A stretch of DNA of 64,000 nucleotides, taken from positions 7,399,793 through 7,463,792 of the forward strand of contig OZ024798.1 in assembly GCA_964017045.1 (NCBI GenBank). The letters run 5' to 3'. Below are positions 44,206-57,200 of this stretch, piece after piece. The position numbers were made by a program, and so were the translations under genes. The stretch's first letter is position 1. Every line of letters starts with the position of its first letter. The notes beneath the pieces are model-generated. The model did not search any database and was not told where the DNA came from. It saw only the letters and a program-made list of their open reading frames with translations. Origin of the DNA: Omphiscola glabra. Lineage: Eukaryota; Mollusca; Gastropoda; Lymnaeidae.

Positions 44206-45311
44206 TGGTCCCACCAAAATTAGATTATAACATTGAATTAAATTTGTTTGTTCTACATTTTAAAGGATGCTGGTGGGCGGATGAATGGCGTAGGTATTTT
44301 TATTCAGTACATAAAATGGCGTCATGGGGAAGTCCCAGGATACTACAAGGGTACATAAACGCAAATATAACTCTGTTTCGTCAAACAGGAGTGATCGATC
44401 TTGGACAACGCGAATAAGGGCATCATTTGGGTGTGCTCTCGAAGAAAAACCAAAAGGAAACAAGTAAATATAATTAAATGTCATGACATATGGTTATCGG
44501 TGTAAGGGAATTAGGAAAAAATATTTATAAATTCTTTTGGAACATCTTGAGCCTTTCGTTTAAATGAATAACCATTTAGTTAAATCTCATTTTTATTGGT
44601 GGAAATTTTGAAAGGCAGTCAGTTAACATGTAAGGGGACGTAAACCAAGATAATGAGAATATGACAGTCATTGAATTACCAAAACAAATATTACCAAATT
44701 CATTTACTTTATATTTGTGGGAGTCTTGAATTAACCTTAAGTCAATGGTTACAAAAATAGTAAATATGTCAGTATTAAAGTAGTATCAAATGGTACCCAC
44801 GCTGTGATGAAAGACATTAAAGCGTGAAACTATAAAGACAATCCAGGGACATTAACAAAGTAAATAAACTGCGAAAAGGTGCAAATACATTAGTCTTACA
44901 AGATCGCGAGATCAATGGTCAAGTTGTTACTAATGTCCGAAACACGTGTAGTGGTAAATGTTAAATGTTTTAGAGTTGAATCTTGACAACTTTATGTTAC
45001 AAAACAGCTCATGGTGTTACAAAAAAAAACTCATGTTACACAAATAGCTCATGATGTTAAAATAGTATGATGATGTTGCAAAAATAATTTATGATGGTAC
45101 AAGATATCATTGAGTTGTATTTACATAAAACTCTAAAAATGATCTGTTATAATACCTATAGAACATATTATCATACGTACACTGGTCTACTATTTACATA
45201 TGGTGTTGTGTATGCCATAAGTACAAATTTGTGTGAACCACCCCCCCCCCCCTTTTCCACGACTAGAAAATTAAATCAGGGTTACCTTTACGGCATATTA
45301 ACTATGGAAGC
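44206..45311. other. Intergenic; degenerate tandem phrase
   Basis: At about 44,990-45,110 gttacaaaaa and agctcatgatgtt recur four or five times with drift. C12 at 45,241-45,252. No gene seen. Confidence 0.5.
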
Positions 45312-45449
45312 AGAATAGCGTGTGGTGTAAGTGTGACACAGAATAGCGTGTGGTGTAGGTGTGACACAGAATAGCGTGTGGTGTAAGTGTGACACAGAAT
45401 AGCGTGTGGTGTAAGTGTGACACAGAGTAGCGTGTGGTGTGATTGTGAC
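45312..45449. repeat. Minisatellite, 28-bp unit, five copies
   Basis: Five copies of a 28-bp unit (gaatagcgtgtggtgtaagt plus gtgacaca), nearly identical apart from the edge copy. Confidence 0.95.
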
Positions 45450-45681
45450 GCCGATATAATAATTATGTATAGAAACGTTGAAAAGGGGTTAGGGGTAGGG
45501 TGTGGAGGTATTAAAAATTTGAGTAATGATTCGTTAAATGACGGGGTGAAATCAGGTGTGACTTGTAGAACAGCTGAAATTGTATTTCACAAATATGTTT
45601 CATCCATCAATGCCGGTGGCTCTACAGGCTTAGGCCTTCCTCATCACATTATTCATAAGACTTAGCTGATATTTTATTTTT

Positions 45682-45850
45682 CCACGCTTGGATTCCCTGC
45701 TGCGATCATCTCCATATCATTCATCCAAGTAAAGGTCTGTCTTTGAGCAATTTTCCTCTGGGGTTTCGGTGTTGAACCCTCTTCACTATATCATTTGGCT
45801 TTCTAAATGTCCTGCCCAGCGTTTTTTATTTCTGCTTCTGCTTCTATTGT
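45682..45850 (-). pseudogene. RTE-like LINE C-terminal fragment
   Basis: Minus-strand frames give AGQDI, then KRVQHRNPRGKLLKDRPLLG, and in an adjacent frame TFTWMNDMEMIAAGNPSV. Allowing a frameshift, this follows the LR.GHV.RM....KR....P.GKR..GRP...W.DD.E.I.....P.. order of RTE-like LINE C-termini (from memory). It is heavily degraded. Confidence 0.45.
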
Positions 45851-47540
45851 GAGAACCTGATATAGAATATACAATTGCTTGTTAGTTCGTATTCTCCATA
45901 CTTATTAATCCTTTGTTTGTCCGTATATTTTCTCTCACATGTATTTTATAGGTTATCTTCCGTTTTTTTTTTTTTTTTTGTAGATAAAGAAAGTAAATCA
46001 AGTTTATCTCAACCAGGTGTAGCTTTCAACACTACTGCAAATTAAAGGATAGTGGAGCAATCGAATCCTGGCATAGTTCTGAAACAGGTATTAAATGGAA
46101 AAAATACCACATAAAATATAGGTAATTCATTTCTAAATAATTCTTTTTTTAGCCTCTACGAGAGACATTGATTTTTTTTAAATATTAACTCGGATCAAAA
46201 TGTTTAACATCCAACAGTGCAAAAAAATCTCCAGTTAAGTTAAAGTACTTGACAATCAATGTAAAAACCAATACAGAGTAATGTTCTCTTAAACTATTTA
46301 ATTAAATAAATCGGCTGCTTGACTAGGAATAAAAGAAGTTTTACAAATATCTCGAAACTTATTTTTAAGTTTAAGATCTTAACAGTTCATTCTCTGGTGG
46401 GCTCAAAGGAAATATTGGACCCGAAAAACAAAATAATGAGTAACATCGGAAAGATTACACAAGAACGATGTCGGCGACTGCAAAAAGTCTGCTTCAGATA
46501 CCGGTAAAACAAATAGCACAGAACTAATGCACTTTTATTTAAAAAATTACCTTTCATAGATAATATGCTTTGTACTGTACAGTCAAGAGAAAACTGTGAA
46601 CTGTTTAAAATGTTTTAAAATTCTCCTTTTAACACTTTTGTTAAACACTTCTTGATATTCCAATGGAACTGAAACTCTTTAAAATATGATAGAAACATGA
46701 TGCCACCAATGAAAACAAGAACACGCCATTTAGCATCAGATACTGTATCTCTATTTGCCTTAAATGTAAAACCCTTTATTACACAATGTTGCCATTTGGC
46801 AACAAAGCCAAATCTTTTATAGCGATATTACACTGATCAATTACTTCACAATTTTCTTACAAAAATGGCAATTTAGTATTTAAAAAGTAAAATATTAAAT
46901 ATGCGCTTTTGTGTTGTACACATTCTTTCTTTGCTTTGGGGGGGGGGGGGGGCGGGTGGATTGTTGGGGTCTTTTAGCGAAGGTAAAGGTAGTTTAATAA
47001 TGTACTTTTAAATGTCTTTAAACAAATGACGAATTAAAAAATTTATGAGAGTCATATTGGTTTAATTAAAAGCTTTGTTTTCAAACTAATAAAGCTATTC
47101 TTATAAAGTTTTTCCGAGTAACAGATAGTGTCCCTCTGAAATCTAAGACATCTTATTGCTTATTATCGTTACATTATATAACCGCCAAATTTCAACGTCC
47201 CAAAAATTTTTCCACACTATCAGTGTGGACTGAAAGCAAAGACATTTTATTGATCATTATTTTCCCTCAAAATAATGAACCTCCGAATTTTAAGAACAAA
47301 TTTAATGAATAGATACTGCTGCCGACATAATGTAACACTTAAATTCTTAATTGTATAACTAATTATTAGTATCAGTTTCTTATTGTATTAAAATTGTACA
47401 CAGCAATCTATTGTGTCCCTCTAAAAATAAAAAAACGTTATGGATCATTAAAATGTAATTTTTTACCATTCATAAACAATGTATAAATGTTGCAATTACA
47501 CAATGTACTTGTACTGGAAATATTTAGGAAGGTAATTCCT
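45851..47540. other. AT-rich intergenic DNA left of the large array
   Basis: No gene or repeat recognised. Homopolymers include a T run near 45,962-45,979 and G15 at 46,938-46,952. The sequence is single-copy within the window. Confidence 0.55.
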
Positions 47541-47598
47541 ATGTCTGCAAGCTGTGACGGCCACCTTCATGTCTGCTAGCTGTGACGGCCACCATTCA
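47541..47598. repeat. 29-bp direct duplication at the array boundary
   Basis: Two copies of atgtctgcaagctgtgacgg followed by ccacc, differing by a few bases, end about 28 bp before the first unit of the large array. Confidence 0.85.
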
Positions 47599-50500
47599 TG
47601 GCTTTAAATTATAAAAAAAATACCGAGCAAACCGATGCCCATACTGTAGAGCACCAAGGAAAATGTATTTTTGGCAAGCGGATATTAGATATTCTTACAA
47701 AATGCGGAGACCTACTCAGGGCCAATGTTCCTGCCTTTTGATTTTTCCATAGCATAAAGTCATCGGAAGAGCAGCAGGACATTAGAAAATATAACTTAAA
47801 AAGGCAAATTTAACATCACACTCTGCTCCATTGTTTGACGAAAGAGCCAGAAAAGGTTCCCCTATGTACTATGTGGTCGAATTTATAATTTTCATTGATA
47901 ACCAACCCTATGCCCTGAGCTTTGTCGTCGATTGAGGTTTTTCTTTAAGACTAGTGTTGTAAAGTCAAGAACAAAATGATCTCTTTTAAACCAACGCTTT
48001 CCTCACTGTGAGCTCAAAACGTTTCTGGAAGATCGTGATGCCTGCAGAAAAAGCCCAACCCTTCAAAATTATATTTATATGTGCCCCGGAACTGGCACTG
48101 CCCACCCGATTTATGAATAGCCCTGCTCAGTAAGCTCTAAAAGAAACAAGGAAATTGGATCAGATCATGGTATCATGAGGGATTATGAGTTGATGTACCT
48201 AACTTAAGCACTCATCCAGGCTGATTTTTGCATCCTGTTTTGTGGGTTCGTTTTGCAGCGAGGTGCCTCATCTGGTGGACCCTCTGTTTCCCCGGGCGCC
48301 ATCAGGGTAGTCCACCGTTTCGCTGGTCTAGTACACATAAGTCTGCACTTGAACCTCATCTAGAATTTAGTTGGTGACACAATTCTTTTCTCCTCAGTTT
48401 CCACCATGCATCGCTTTTGCTTGGTCATAGCGTCCTGGCTTCACTGCAGCCCAGTTATTTCTGCCAGTCTTTGACCCCTGCTGGGTCATCAGCGTTGGTT
48501 TGCGGCTGGGCCATGCCATTTTGCGAAAGGGTTTCAGCTCTGTCGTTCTTCGTGACCCAATGTGCCCTCAAATATCAAATAGATTTTTCGACCTTTGGCA
48601 TGTATGCCTTCAACTGTCTCCAGAATGACATTGCAGTCTCTTGCGAAGATGACACTGTCGCTTTTCCTCGTCTAAAGTGAAGCTGGTTCATTTCTTTCGC
48701 TTTGACCGTATAGAAATTTTAACATCCAAATGCAATAGACAGAGTGGAGCAGACAATGTTAAGGAAAACTTTTCTAACACATCCCTCATGCCATGTTCTT
48801 TTCAGTGACTAACCTGAAACGATGAAATTTGAGATGCATTTTGGAACGAAGGCGCTTGATTTCTCAGCCTATATTCGGGTTTGCGAATGTATTTTTAAGG
48901 AGCCCGATGCTCTCTGGTCTTCTGGTTCTTTCCATATCTCTTGGTCTAAATAGAACGAAGTCTGTGAAGCTTTCATGTCATTTTTAATGCGTTTGTCCAC
49001 AAGCAAACCGATGCCCATACTCTAGAGCACCAAGGAAAATGTATTTTTGGCAAGCGGATATCAGATATTCTTACAAAATGCAGAGACCTACTCAGGGCCA
49101 ATGTTCCTGCCTTTGGATTTTTCCATAGCATAAAGTCATCGGAAGAACAGTAGGACATTAGAAAATATGACTTAAAAAGGAAAATTTAACATCACACTCT
49201 GCTCCATTGTTTGACGAAAGAGCCACAAAAAGGTTCCCTTATATACTATGTGGTCGAATTTATAATTTTCATTGATAACCAACCCTATGCCTTGAGCTTT
49301 GTCATGGATTCAGGTTTTTCTTTAAGACTAGTGTTGTAAAGTCACTTGCAGTCTCTTGCGAAGACGACACTGTCGCTTTTCCTCGTCTACAGTGAAGCTG
49401 GTTCATTTCTTTTGCTTTGACCGTATAGAAATTTTAACATCCAAATGCAATAGACAGAGTGGAGCAGACAATGTTAAGGAAAACTTTTCTAACACATCCC
49501 TCATGCCATGTTCTTTTCAGTGACGAACCTGAAACGATAAAATTTGAGCTGCATTATGAAACGAAGGCGCTTGATTTCTCAGCCTATATTTGGGTTTGCG
49601 AATGTTTTTTTAAGGAGCCCGATGCTCTCTGGTCCTGGTTCTTTCCATATCTCTTGGTCTAAATAGAACGAAGTCTGTGAAGCTTTCATGTCATTTTTAA
49701 TGCGTTTGTCCACAAGCAAACCGATGCCCATACTCTAGAGCACCAAGGAAAATGTATTTTTGGCAAGCGGATATCAGATATTCTTACAAAATGCAGAGAC
49801 CTAATCAGGGCCAATGTTCCTGCCTTTGGATTTTTCCATAGCATAAAGTAATTGGAAGAGCAGTAGGACATTAGAAAATATGACTAAAAAAGGCAAATTT
49901 AACATCACACTCTGCTCCATTGTTTGACGAAAGAGCCACAAAAAGGTTCCCCTATGTACTATGTGGTCGAATTTATAATTTTCATTGATAAACGCCCTTA
50001 TGCCCTGAGCTTTGTCATGGATTGAGGTTTTTCTTTAAGACTAGTATTGTAGTCAAAAACAAAATGATCTCTTTTAAACCAAGGCTTTCCTCACTGTGAG
50101 CTCAAAACGTTTCTGGAAGATCGTGTTGCCTGCAGAAAAAGCCGAACCCTTCAAAATTATATTTATTTGTGCCCCGGAACTGGCACAGCCCACCCGATTT
50201 ATGAATAGCCCTGCTCAGTAAACTTTAAAAGAAACAAGGAAATTGGATAAGATCAGGGTATCATGAGGGATTATGAGTTGATGTACCTAACTTAAGCACT
50301 CATCCAGGCTGATTTTTGCATCCTGTTTTGTGGGTTCGTTTTGCAGCGAGGTGCCTCATCTGGTGGACCCTCTGTTTCCCCGGGCGCCATCAGGGTAGTC
50401 CACCGTTTCGCTGGTCTAGTACACATAAGTCTGCACTTGAACCTCATCTAGAATTTAGTTAGTGACACAACTCTTTTCTCCTCAGTTTCCACCATGCATC

Positions 50501-53500
50501 GCTTTTGCTTGGTCATAACGTCCTGCATTCACTGCAGCCCAGTTATTTCTGCCAGGCTTTGACCCCTGCTGGGTCATCAGCGTCGGTTTGGGGCTGGGCC
50601 TTGCCATTTTGCGAAAGGGTTTCAGCTCTGTCGTTCTTCGTGACCCCAATGTGCCCTCAAATATCAAATTGATTTTTCGACCTTTGGCATGTATGCCTTC
50701 AACTGTCTCCAGAATGACATTGCAGTCTATTGCGAAGACGACACTGTCGCTTTTCCTCGTCTACAGTGAAGCTGGTTCATTTCTTTCGCTTTGATTTTAC
50801 AATCCAAATGCAATAGACAGAGTGGAGCAGACAATGTTAAGGAAAACTTTTCTAACACATCCCTCATGCCATGTTCTTTTCAGTGACTAACCTGAAACGA
50901 TGAAATTTGAGCTGCATTTTGGAACGAAGGCGCTTGATTTCTCAGCCTATATTTGGGTTTGCGAATGTATTTTTAAGGAGCCCGATGCTCTCTGGTCTTC
51001 TGGTTCTTTCCATATCTCTTGGTCTAAATAGAACGAAGTCTGTGAAGCTTTCATGTCATTTTTAATGCGTTTGTCCACAAGCAAACCGATGCCCATACTC
51101 TAGAGCACCAAGGAAAATGTATTTTTGGCAAGCGGATATCAGATATTCTTACAAAATGCAGAGACCTACTCAGGGCCAATGTTCCTGCCTTTGGATTTTT
51201 CCATATCATAAAGTCATTGTAAGAGCAGTAGGACATTAGAAAATATGATTTAAAAATGCAAATTTAACATCACACTCTGCTCCATTGTTTGACGAAAGAG
51301 CCACAAAAAGGTTCCCTTATGTACTATGTGGTCGAATTTATAATTTTCATTGATAACCAACCCTATGCCTTGAGCTTTGTCATGGATTCAGGTTTTTCTT
51401 TAAGACTAGTGTTGTAAAGTCACTTGCAGTCTCTTGCGAATACGACACTGTCGCTTTTCCTCGTCTACAGTGAAGCTGGTTCATTTCTTTCGCTTTGACC
51501 GTATAGAAATTTTAACATCCAAATGCAATAGACAGAGTGGAGCAGACAATGTTAAGGAAAACTTTTCTAACACATCCCTCATGCCATGTTCTTTTCAGTG
51601 ACGAACCTGAAACGATGAAATTTGAGCTGCATTTTGGAACGAAGGCGCTTGATTTCTCAGCCTATATTCGGGTTTGCGAATGTATTTTTAAGGAGCCCGA
51701 TGCTCTCTGGTCTTCTTGTTCTTTCCATATCTCTTGGTCTAAATAGAACGAAGTCTGTGAAGCTTTCATGTCATTTTAAATGCGTTTGTCCACAAGCAAA
51801 CCGATGCTTATACTGTAGAGCACCAAGGAAAATGTATTTTTGGCAAGCGGATATCAGATATTCTTACAAAATGCAGAGACCTACTCAGGGCCAATGTTCC
51901 TGCCTTTTGATTTTTCCATAGCATAAAGTAATTGGAAGAGCAGTAGGACATTAGAAAATATGACTTAAAAAGGCAAATTTAACATCACACTCTGCTCCAT
52001 TGTTTGACGAAAGAGCCACAAAAAGGATCCCCTATGTACTATGTGGTCGAATTTTTAATTTTCATTGATAACCGCCCTTATGCCCTGAGCTTTGTCATGG
52101 ATTTAGGTTTTTCTTTAAGACTAGTATTGTAGTCAAAAACAAAATGATCTCTTTTAAACCAAGTCTTTCCTCACTGTGAGCTCAAAACGTTTCTGGAAGA
52201 TCGTGATGCCTGCAGAAGAAGCCGAACCCTTCAAAATTATATTTATATGTGCCCCGGAACTGGCACTGCCCACCCGATTTATGAATAGCCCTGCTCAGTA
52301 AGCTTTAAAAGAAACAAGGAAATTGGATCAGATCAGGGTATCATGAGGGATTATGAGTTGATGTACCTAACAAGCACTCATCCAAGCTGATTTTTGCATC
52401 CTGTTTTGTGGGTTCGTTTTGCAGCGAGGTGCCTCATCTGGTGGACCCTCTGTTTCCCCGGGCGCCATCAGGGTAGTCCACCGTTTCGCTGGTCTAGTAC
52501 ACATAAGTCTGCACTTGAACCTCATCTAGAATTTAGTTGGTGACACAATTCTTTTCTCCTCAGTTTCCACCATGCATCGCTTTTGCTTGGTCATAGCGTC
52601 CTGGCTTCACTGCAGCCCAGTTATTTCTGCCAGGCTTTGACCCCTGCTGGGTCATCAGCGTTGGTTTGCGGCTGGGCCATGCCATTTTGCGAAAGGGTTT
52701 CAGCTCTGTCGTTCTTCGTGACCCAATGTGCCCTCAAATATCAAATAGATTTTTCGACCTTTGGCATGTATGCCTTCAACTGTCTCCAGAATGACATTGC
52801 AGTCTCTTGCGAAGATGACACTGTCGCTTTTCCTCGTCTAAAGTGAAGCTGGTTCATTTCTTTCGCTTTGACCGTATAGAAATTTTAACATCCAAATGCA
52901 ATAGACAGAGTGGAGCAGACAATGTTAAGGAAAACTTTTCTAACACATCCCTCATGCCATGTTCTTTTCAGTGACTAACCTGAAACGATGAAATTTGAGC
53001 TGCATTTTGGAACGAAGGCGCTTGATTTCTCAGCCTATATTTGGGTTTGCGAATGTATTTTTAAGGAGCCCGATGCTCTCTGGTCTTCTGGTTCTTTCCA
53101 TATCTCTTGGTCTAAATAGAACGAAGTCTGTGAAGCTTTCATGTCATTTTTAATGCGTTTGTCCACAAGCAAACCGATGCCCATACTCTAGAGCACCAAG
53201 GAAAATGTATTTTTGGCAAGCGGATATCAGATATTCTTACAAAATGCAGAGACCTACTCAGGGCCAATGTTCCTGCCTTTTGATTTTTCCATAGCATAAA
53301 GTCATCGGAAGAGCAGTAGGACATTAGAAAATATGACTTAAAAAGGCAAATTTAACATCACACTCTGCTCCATTGTTTGACGAAAGAGCCACAAAAAGGT
53401 TCCCTTATGTACTATGTGGTCGAATTTATAATTTTCATTGATAACCAACCCTATGCCTTGAGCTTTGTCATGGATTCAGGTTTTTCTTTAAGACTAGTGT

Positions 53501-54295
53501 TGTAAAGTCACTTGCAGTCTCTTGCGAAGACGACACTGTCGCTTTTCCTCGTCTACAGTGAAGCTGGTTCATTTCTTTCGCTTTGACCGTATAGAAATTT
53601 TAACATCCAAATGCAATAGACAGAGTGGAGCAGACAATGTTAAGGAAAACTTTTCTAACACATCCCTCATGCCATGTTCTTTTCAGTGACGAACCTGAAA
53701 CGATGAAATTTGAGCTGCGTTTTGGAACGAAGGCGCTTGATTTCTCAGCCTATATTCGGGTTTGCGAATGTATTTTTAAGGAGCCGGATGCTCTCTGGTC
53801 TTCTGGTTCTTTCCATATCTCTTGGTCTAAATAGAACGAAGTCTGTGAAGCTTTCATGTCATTTTAAATGCGTTTGTCTACAAGCAAACCGATGCTTATA
53901 CTCTAGAGCACCAAGGAAAATGTATTTTTGGCAAGCGGATATCAGATATTCTTACAAAATGCAGAGACCTACTCAGGGCCAATGTTCCTGCCTTTGGATT
54001 TTTCCATATCATAAAGTCATTGTAAGAGCAGTAGGACATTAGAAAATATGATTTAAAAATGCAAATTTAACATCACACTCTGCTCCATTGTTTGACGAAA
54101 GAGCCACAAAAAGGTTCCCTTATGTACTATGTGGTCGAATTTATAATTTTCATTGATAACCAACCCTATGCCTTGAGCTTTGTCATGGATTCAGGTTTTT
54201 CTTTAAGACTAGTGTTGTAAAGTCACTTGCAGTCTCTTGCGAATACGACACTGTCGCTTTTCCTCGTCTACAGTGAAGCTGGTTCATTTCTTTCG

Positions 54296-57200
54296 CTTTG
54301 ACCGTATAGAAATTTTAACATCCAAATGCAATAGACAGAGTGGAGCAGACAATGTTAAGGAAAACTTTTCTAACACATCCCTCATGCCATGTTCTTTTCA
54401 GTGACGAACCTGAAACGATGAAATTTGAGCTGCATTTTGGAACGAAGGCGCTTGATTTCTCAGCCTATATTCGGGTTTGCGAATGTATTTTTAAGGAGCC
54501 CGATGCTCTCTGGTCTTCTTGTTCTTTCCATATCTCTTGGTCTAAATAGAACGAAGTCTGTGAAGCTTTCATGTCATTTTAAATGCGTTTGTCCACAAGC
54601 AAACCGATGCTTATACTGTAGAGCACCAAGGAAAATGTATTTTTGGCAAGCGGATATCAGATATTCTTACAAAATGCAGAGACCTACTCAGGGCCAATGT
54701 TCCTGCCTTTTGATTTTTCCATAGCATAAAGTAATTGGAAGAGCAGTAGGACATTAGAAAATATGACTTAAAAAGGCAAATTTAACATCACACTCTGCTC
54801 CATTGTTTGACGAAAGAGCCACAAAAAGGATCCCCTATGTACTATGTGGTCGAATTTTTAATTTTCATTGATAACCGCCCTTATGCCCTGAGCTTTGTCA
54901 TGGATTTAGGTTTTTCTTTAAGACTAGTATTGTAGTCAAAAACAAAATGATCTCTTTTAAACCAAGTCTTTCCTCACTGTGAGCTCAAAACGTTTCTGGA
55001 AGATCGTGATGCCTGCAGAAGAAGCCGAACCCTTCAAAATTATATTTATATGTGCCCCGGAACTGGCACTGCCCACCCGATTTATGAATAGCCCTGCTCA
55101 GTAAGCTTTAAAAGAAACAAGGAAATTGGATCAGATCAGGGTATCATGAGGGATTATGAGTTGATGTACCTAACTTAAGCACTCATCCAAGCTGATTTTT
55201 GCATCCTGTTTTGTGGGTTCGTTTTGCAAGAGGTGCCTCATCTGGTGGACCCTCTGTTTCCCCGGGCGCCATCAGGGTAGTCCACCGTTTCGCTGGTCTA
55301 GTACACATAAGTCTGCACGAACCTCATCTAGAATTTAGTTGGTGAGACAACTCTTGTCTCCTCAGTTTTCACCATGCATCGCTTTTGCTTGGTCATAACG
55401 TCCCTGCATTCACTGCAGCCCAGTTATTTCTGCCAGGCTTTGACCCCTGCTGGGTCATCAGCGTCGGTTTGGAACTGTGCGATGCCATTTTGCGAAAGGG
55501 TTTCAGCTCTGTCGTTCTTCGTTACCCCCAATGTGCAGTCAAATACAAATAGATTTTTCGACCTTTGGCATGTATGCCTTCAACTGTCTCCAGAATGACA
55601 TTGCAGTCTCTTGCGAAGACGACACTGTCGCTTTCCTCGTCTACAGTGAAGCTGGTTCATTTCTTTCGCTTTGACCGTATAGAAATTTTAACATCCAAAT
55701 GCAATAGACAGAGTGGAGCAGACAATGTTAAGGAAAACTTTTCTAACACATCCCTCATGCCATGTTCTTTTCAGTGACTAACCTGAAACGATGAAATTTG
55801 AGCTGCATTTTGGAACGAAGGCGCTTGATTTCTCAGCCTATATTCGGGTTTGCGAATGTATTTTTAAGGAGCCCGATGCTCTCTGGTCTTCTGGTTCTTT
55901 CCATATCTCTTGGTCTAAATAGAACGAAGTCTGTGAAGCTTTCATGTCATTTTTAATGCGTTTGTCCACAAGCAAACCGATGCCCATACTCTAGAGCACC
56001 AAGGAAAATGTATTTTTGGCAAGCGGATATCAGATATTCTTACAAAATGCGGAGACCTACTCAGGGCCAATGTTCCTGCCTTTGGATTTTTTCCATAGCA
56101 TAAAGTCATCGGAAGAGCAGTAGGACATTAGAAAATATGACTTAAAAAGTCAAATTTAACATCACACTCTCCTCCATTGTTTGACGAAAGAGCCACAAAA
56201 AGGTTCCCTTATGTACTATGTGGTCGAATTTATAATTTTCATTGATAACCAACCCTATGCCTTAAGCTTTGTCATGGATTCAGGTTTTTCTTTAAGACTA
56301 GTGTTGTAAAGTCACTTGCAGTCTCTTGCGAATACGACACTGTCGCTTTTCCTCGTCTACAGTGAAGCTGGTTCATTTCTTTCGCTTTGACCGTATAGAA
56401 ATTTTAACATCCAAATGCAATAGACAGAGTGGAGCAGACAATGTTAAGGAAAACTTTTCTAACACATCCCTCATGCCATGTTCTTTTCAGTGACTAACCT
56501 GAAACGATGAAATTTGAGCTGCATTTTGGAACGAAGGCGCTTGATTTCTCAGCCTATATTCGGGTTTGCGAATGTATTTTTAAGGAGCCCGATGCTCTCT
56601 GGTCTTCTGGTTCTTTCCATATCTCTTGGTCTAAATAGAACGAAGTCTGTGAAGCTTTCATGTCATTTTTAATGCGTTTGTCCACAAGCAAACCGATGCC
56701 CATACTCTAGAGCACCAAGGAAAATGTATTTTTGGCAAGCGGATATCAGATATTCTTACAAAATGCGGAGACCTACTCAGGGCCAATGTTCCTGCCTTTG
56801 GATTTTTTCCATAGCATAAAGTCATCGGAAGAGCAGTAGGACATTAGAAAATATGACTTAAAAAGGCAAATTTAACATCACACTCTGCTCCATTGTTTGA
56901 CGAAAGAGCCACAAAAAGGTTCCCCTATGTACTATGTGGTCGAATTTATAATTTTCATTGATAACCACCCCTATGCCCTGAGCTTTGTCATGGATTGAGG
57001 TTTTTCTTTAAGACTAGTGTTGTAAAGTCAAGAACAAAATGATCTCTTTACACCAAGGCCTTCGTTACTGTGAGCTCAAAACGGTTCTGGAAGATCGTGA
57101 TGCCTGCAGAAAAAGCCCAACCCTTCAAAATTATATTTATATGTACCCCGGAACTGGCACTGCCCACCCGATTTATGAATAGCCCTGCTCAGTAAGCTCT

